In this document: one piece after another, positions 6,258 to 8,356 of the stretch
Position numbering within the stretch: position 1 is the stretch's first letter
Layout: each line of letters starts with the position of its first letter
Notes under the pieces: generated by a model
Database searches by the model: none
Seen by the model: only the letters and a program-made list of their open reading frames with translations
What the model was told of the DNA's origin: nothing
Translations under genes and position numbers: made by a program
Source: Candidatus Falkowiibacteriota bacterium
GTDB taxonomy: Bacteria; Patescibacteriota; Patescibacteriia; Patescibacteriales; UBA12075
Assembly: GCA_003647675.1 (NCBI GenBank)
Contig: QMNH01000038.1
Coordinates: 1-8,356, forward strand
Reading direction: 5' to 3'
Length of the DNA stretch: 8,356 bases

Positions 6258-6558
6258 CGGCGGACACCTCTTTAGGCTTGGCATTTGCTAAACGGGCCAT
6301 CTTTGCGACGGGCCGCAAAGAAGCCAACGCCAGTAAAACGTATTCCTTCAAATCTAGCTTAAACGTGGCCGCGTCGGGTTTAAACTCGTTAAAAATGCTT
6401 TCTCCCGTGATAAAAGCGGCGTTGCCGTCGTTGTATTGTTCGACGTATTGCTTTAAGACTGCATTAATTAAAGCGCTCGTTGGTATCGCTTTAAACTGCG
6501 CGATCGTTTCGAGTTCCTCTTTTAAGGTCGGCGGGTTGAATTGTAGGCTATAAGGCAT
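6250..6558 (-). CDS. Protein with N-terminal ribbon-helix-helix-like domain, 102 aa
   Basis: Residues 3-8 (YSLQFN) form a strand, about 11-23 (TLKEELETIAQFK) helix A, IPTS the turn, and about 29-42 (ALINAVLKQYVEQY) helix B: the layout of an RHH DNA-binding domain, including a small residue/Ser-led second helix. The remaining 60 residues are a helical extension (GESIFNEFKPD, LKEYVLLALASLRPV) that could mediate oligomerisation. The ATG shares its A with the preceding TAA (TAATG) and GAGGGGG lies seven bases upstream. A transcription factor or partition-type DNA binder is likely; the DNA target is unknown. Confidence 0.68.
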   Translation of the reverse strand: MPYSLQFNPPTLKEELETIAQFKAIPTSALINAVLKQYVEQYNDGNAAFITGESIFNEFKPDAATFKLDLKEYVLLALASLRPVAKMARLANAKPKEVSADE

Positions 6559-6803
6559 TATTCGGCCCCCTCGTCGCTTAATTTGACGCGCGTTATTGTT
6601 TGCCCGTTTATTTTAAACTCTCCATTATCGACGTAATAGTTTTTAACAAATTTTGTTAAAGGTAACTCGCCAATATCGTATTTTAAGAGGAGCGCCTTAA
6701 ATATGGGCTTTAAGTCGCGGCTTTCCTCAACCGGAATGCTCATTAAAAAATCGTTGATTGCGGCGCGGGCTTCTTTTAGTTGTTTGTTTGGATTTGTTGG
6801 CAT
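6558..6803 (-). CDS. Small protein, 81 aa, unknown function
   Basis: Starts MPTNPNKQLKEARAAIND. A helical N-terminal two-thirds (AAINDFLMSIP, LKPIFKALLLKY) precedes a beta-like segment (FKINGQTITRVKL). It begins one base after the stop of the 29-aa gene, with GAGG nine bases before the ATG, and its stop is fused to the next start as TAATG. The helical-then-strand layout is compatible with a small DNA- or protein-binding domain, but there is no diagnostic motif. Confidence 0.72.
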   Translation of the reverse strand: MPTNPNKQLKEARAAINDFLMSIPVEESRDLKPIFKALLLKYDIGELPLTKFVKNYYVDNGEFKINGQTITRVKLSDEGAE

Positions 6804-6804
6804 T

Positions 6805-6894
6805 TTATTTATCCTCTTTGCGCGTAAATACGCCGCCTAAAGTTGTTACTATTCCGTAATGGTTAACCTCAATATATTTTATTTCGTTGGTCAT
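6805..6894 (-). CDS. Leader gene of the leftward operon, 29 aa
   Basis: The product MTNEIKYIEVNHYGIVTTLG ends GVFTRKEDK. It is first in the leftward block. GTGAGG lies ten bases before the ATG, and one base separates its stop from the next ATG. Its size and position fit either a real small protein (beta-rich, with an EVNHYGIVTTLGG stretch) or a translated leader that sets expression of the genes behind it. Good ribosome site and coding-like composition argue that it is translated. Confidence 0.55.
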   Translation of the reverse strand: MTNEIKYIEVNHYGIVTTLGGVFTRKEDK

Positions 6895-6901
6895 TTTGTT
6901 A

Positions 6902-6914
6902 ATTCCTCACTATG
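6902..6914 (-). repeat. 13-base inverted repeat, right copy
   Basis: Read on the minus strand this is CATAGTGAGGAAT, identical to 3679-3691 on the plus strand. Here it includes the GTGAGG ribosome site of the first leftward gene and lies near the predicted transcription start. Confidence 0.5.
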
Positions 6915-6916
6915 AT

Positions 6917-6935
6917 AAAAAGGGGGGGTTTTTTT
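6917..6935 (+). repeat. A5-G7-T7 tract element, copy 1
   Basis: AAAAA-GGGGGGG-TTTTTTT. The same A/G/T layout recurs at 7078-7093 in direct orientation and at 6978-6996 inverted. Copies 1 and 2 can pair through their G/C tracts. Confidence 0.6.
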
Positions 6936-6937
6936 CC

Positions 6938-6945
6938 TTTATAAG
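6938..6945 (-). promoter_or_regulatory. TATA-like box for the leftward operon
   Basis: CTTATAAA on the minus strand, centred about 27 bases before position 6914. A start there would give a short leader of about 20 bases carrying GTGAGG before the ATG at 6894. The geometry fits an archaeal promoter; the same hexamer could also serve as a bacterial -10. Confidence 0.4.
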
Positions 6946-6977
6946 TATTTAGCAACAAAACCAGTTTATTTATAAAC

Positions 6978-6996
6978 AAAAAAATAAACCCCCCTT
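6978..6996 (-). repeat. A/G/T tract element, inverted copy 2
   Basis: On the minus strand AAGGGGGG-TTTATTTTTTT, the reverse orientation of the copies at 6917-6935 and 7078-7093, with one interruption in the T run. Its C6 can pair with the G7 of copy 1 or the G5 of copy 3. Confidence 0.55.
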
Positions 6997-7024
6997 AGGC
7001 TCTACAGGCGTTGCTGCTTATAGT

Positions 7025-7049
7025 TATAGTTACTATGATAGTAACTATA
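7025..7049. promoter_or_regulatory. 25-base perfect palindrome, probable operator
   Basis: Twelve-base arms TATAGTTACTAT and ATAGTAACTATA are exact reverse complements around a single central G at 7037. Immediately to the left, TAGTTA occurs twice in tandem. The element is midway between the divergent units, as expected for an operator. RHH dimers commonly bind such AT-rich symmetrical sites, and three RHH proteins are encoded here; the pairing of protein and site is inference. Confidence 0.6.
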
Positions 7050-7071
7050 CTACTACTACTACTACTACTAC
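7048..7071 (+). repeat. Eight tandem TAC repeats
   Basis: Twenty-four bases of uninterrupted TAC abut and partly overlap the right arm of the 25-base palindrome. It lies outside any gene. A trinucleotide run of this kind can be a slippage-prone tract or an iteron-like binding site. Confidence 0.85.
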
Positions 7072-7077
7072 AAAACT

Positions 7078-7093
7078 AAAAGGGGGTTTTTTT
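7078..7093 (+). repeat. A4-G5-T7 tract element, copy 3
   Basis: AAAA-GGGGG-TTTTTTT, the direct counterpart of the element at 6917-6935, placed just before the ATPase promoter. Confidence 0.6.
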
Positions 7094-7105
7094 GGTTCAG
7101 AATAA

Positions 7106-7114
7106 TTTATATAT
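7106..7114 (+). promoter_or_regulatory. TATA-like box of the ATPase gene
   Basis: TTTATATAT is centred about 25 bases before the ATG at 7135, where no Shine-Dalgarno exists, which fits an archaeal leaderless transcript. An alternative reading is the Bacteroidota -7 element, since TATATTTG (7110-7117) matches TAnnTTTG, with TTTG at 7091-7094 at a spacing shorter than usual. Confidence 0.45.
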
Positions 7115-7134
7115 TTGTGAATATTTGCGAATCT

Positions 7135-7965
7135 ATGCCAAAAGGACGCAAGCCAATACATTTAATTTCGGATAACGGCCTAAGAAATAACTTAGATCAT
7201 ATAATTAATAGATCAAACAACGGGCGGGCTTCTTATATCGTAGTTTTTGGCCCAACGCGCTCCGGGAAAACTACCTTATCTTTCCAATGCGCTAAATATA
7301 TCTGTAACGCCCTAAAAAAACCGCTAACCTTAGATAACAACGTTTTTTTTAATACTGGTAAAATGCTAAAACAAGCCCAAAACGGCGAACGTCAGCAAGT
7401 TTTAGTTTTAGACGAAGCGAGTTTCGACCTTTTAAGCGCCGATTGGGGTTTAAACCAAAAAAACCAACTTGATTTTATGAAAATGATTTTTACCGGCGCC
7501 ACGCTGGCCCACGTTTATTTTATTTTAATCCCGCCGGTTGATCGCCTTAACAATGCGATTATTTACGACGAACACACGCGCGCGCTTGAAACATACGATA
7601 ACAAATACGGCAAGCCCGGAAATTTTAAGGCTTATAATAATGAAAGTCTAAAATATAAATATGAAATGCTCAAAGCTAAAAAATACCGCGACGCGCGACG
7701 CGTCCACGTTCCCTTTTATGGCCGTTTCAATAAAGATTTAAGTTTTATCGACCTCGAAGAATACGAAAAACGAAAGCTAAAGGCTATAAACGAGTTGGGC
7801 GGTGTCAAGGACGACAAAAAGATTAATACATTGTGGCGCGATCGCTTCGTAGAACTCACAAAGGGCCTAAAAGCCGATAAGGGCTTTGCTGTAAAGGATA
7901 TCACGGGCCTAATAGATGGATTTAATAATAGTATGTTGCGGGCCGTATGGCAAAATAACGGTTAA
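7135..7965 (+). CDS. P-loop ATPase, Zot/FtsK-HerA-like, probable DNA-moving motor
   Basis: With the ATG at 7135 the product has 276 residues. GPTRSGKT at 39-46 is a Walker A motif following a beta strand (YIVVF), and VLVLDE at 89-94 is a Walker B with the catalytic Glu. FILIPP near 133-138 is the next core strand. The C-terminal half is charged and helical (YKYEMLKAKKYRDARR, EEYEKRKLKAINE). The layout resembles single-domain ATPases of the Zot/FtsK-HerA type that serve in virus packaging, extrusion or conjugation; family assignment is tentative. GTG at 7117 would add six residues but neither start has a ribosome site; ATG is preferred from the TATA spacing. It is the first gene of the rightward unit, divergent from the small-gene operon. 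Confidence 0.85.
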   Translation: MPKGRKPIHLISDNGLRNNLDHIINRSNNGRASYIVVFGPTRSGKTTLSFQCAKYICNALKKPLTLDNNVFFNTGKMLKQAQNGERQQVLVLDEASFDLLSADWGLNQKNQLDFMKMIFTGATLAHVYFILIPPVDRLNNAIIYDEHTRALETYDNKYGKPGNFKAYNNESLKYKYEMLKAKKYRDARRVHVPFYGRFNKDLSFIDLEEYEKRKLKAINELGGVKDDKKINTLWRDRFVELTKGLKADKGFAVKDITGLIDGFNNSMLRAVWQNNG

Positions 7966-7996
7966 GTAAGGTTTACTTTTAACAATATACAGAGAT

Positions 7997-8023
7997 TAAG
8001 GGATTATGCCAGAATCTCCCTTA
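7997..8023 (+). terminator. Weak hairpin between ATPase and next gene
   Basis: TAAGGGA (7997-8003) pairs with TCCCTTA (8017-8023) around a 13-base loop; an alternative pairing AGATT/AATCT overlaps it. The downstream sequence is AT-rich but without a clean T-run, so this could be a leaky terminator, an RNA-processing hairpin, or an operator. TAAGTAAGG occurs on both sides, just after the ATPase stop and again near 8054. Confidence 0.3.
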
Positions 8024-8074
8024 CATTAATTAATTTGATAAAAAAAACAAAATAAGTAAGGAGAATAAAGGAAA

Positions 8075-8356
8075 ATGGATAATATAGACCTTTCAGAAGT
8101 TCAACAGAAGGCGGCCGAAGGCTTAGCAAGCCAAACCGCATACGACGAGATCGGTTTAAACGATAAAATGATCGAACCCTATATTAAAGAAGGGTACAGC
8201 GATCACGTTAACCGAAACATACAAAACGGCAACTTTACTGTTCCTCAATTTAACGAATATATGGATCATTACAATTTAAGCCTAACGTGGTTAGACGTGC
8301 CGGCCGACTTTGGCGGGTGCGACTTCGCCCACAAGTTAGCCGAAACAAAGCTTAAA
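8075..8356 (+). CDS. Protein of unknown function, C-terminus off the window
   Basis: Ninety-four codons are visible from the ATG at 8075 to the window edge, without a stop. The start is supported by GGAG and AAAGGA upstream. The product begins MDNIDLSEVQQKAAEGLASQ and is acidic, with aromatic-rich segments (EPYIKEGYSDH, FNEYMDHYN) and a WLDVPADFGGCDFAHK stretch; no membrane segment is seen in this part. It shares direction with the ATPase, 109 bases downstream, so may be in the same unit or have its own promoter. No family recognised from the visible part. Confidence 0.72.
   Translation, partial: MDNIDLSEVQQKAAEGLASQTAYDEIGLNDKMIEPYIKEGYSDHVNRNIQNGNFTVPQFNEYMDHYNLSLTWLDVPADFGGCDFAHKLAETKLK

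Noticed and set aside
6278..6553. Plus-strand frame of 91 codons
   Set aside because: Antisense to the 102-aa RHH-like gene, which is coupled on both sides in the operon.
7048..7071. TAC repeats as a CRISPR array or telomere-like end
   Set aside because: A 3-base unit repeated eight times has no spacers and is interior to the sequence; it is a simple trinucleotide tract.

Overview
The window looks like part of a compact virus or plasmid-like mobile element. No translation, ribosomal or metabolic gene is present. The genes are short, mostly unrecognisable and tightly overlapped; three small ribbon-helix-helix (RHH) DNA-binding proteins, membrane proteins and a P-loop ATPase sit beside one very large basic protein. 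The host is not certain. The first genes of transcription units (the ATPase, the giant protein) lack a Shine-Dalgarno but have an AT-rich TATA-like box about 25 bases before the ATG, as in archaeal leaderless transcripts. Internal operon genes mostly have GAGG/GGTG-type ribosome sites. I favour an archaeal element; a bacterial host (Bacteroidota-like TAnnTTTG also fits one promoter) is not excluded.

Layout: (1) Positions 1-3491, minus strand: an uninterrupted reading frame of 1163 codons that runs off the left edge. It encodes an extremely Lys/Arg-rich protein with helical repeats, a central apolar segment, a Gly-rich linker and a Pro/Lys tail. The long plus-strand frames over this region are shadows of it. 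(2) 3492-3713: non-coding, with a terminator-like stem-loop and the promoter of the giant gene. (3) 3714-6894, minus strand: a polycistronic block of 14 small genes (29-229 aa), most joined by ATGA or TAATG overlaps or gaps of a few bases. It includes three RHH proteins, a two-helix membrane protein, a 29-aa membrane peptide and a KOW/SH3-like phage-type protein. (4) 6895-7134: a divergent control region with three A/G/T-tract elements, a 25-base palindrome and eight TAC repeats. (5) 7135-7965, plus strand: a P-loop ATPase, followed by a gene of unknown function cut by the right edge (8075-8356).

A working model, which is inference: RHH proteins bind the palindrome in the divergent region and set the balance between the leftward block and the rightward ATPase unit. 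The ATPase moves DNA (packaging or transfer), the membrane proteins belong to a membrane-associated virion or transfer apparatus, and the giant basic protein is a structural or nucleic-acid-binding component.
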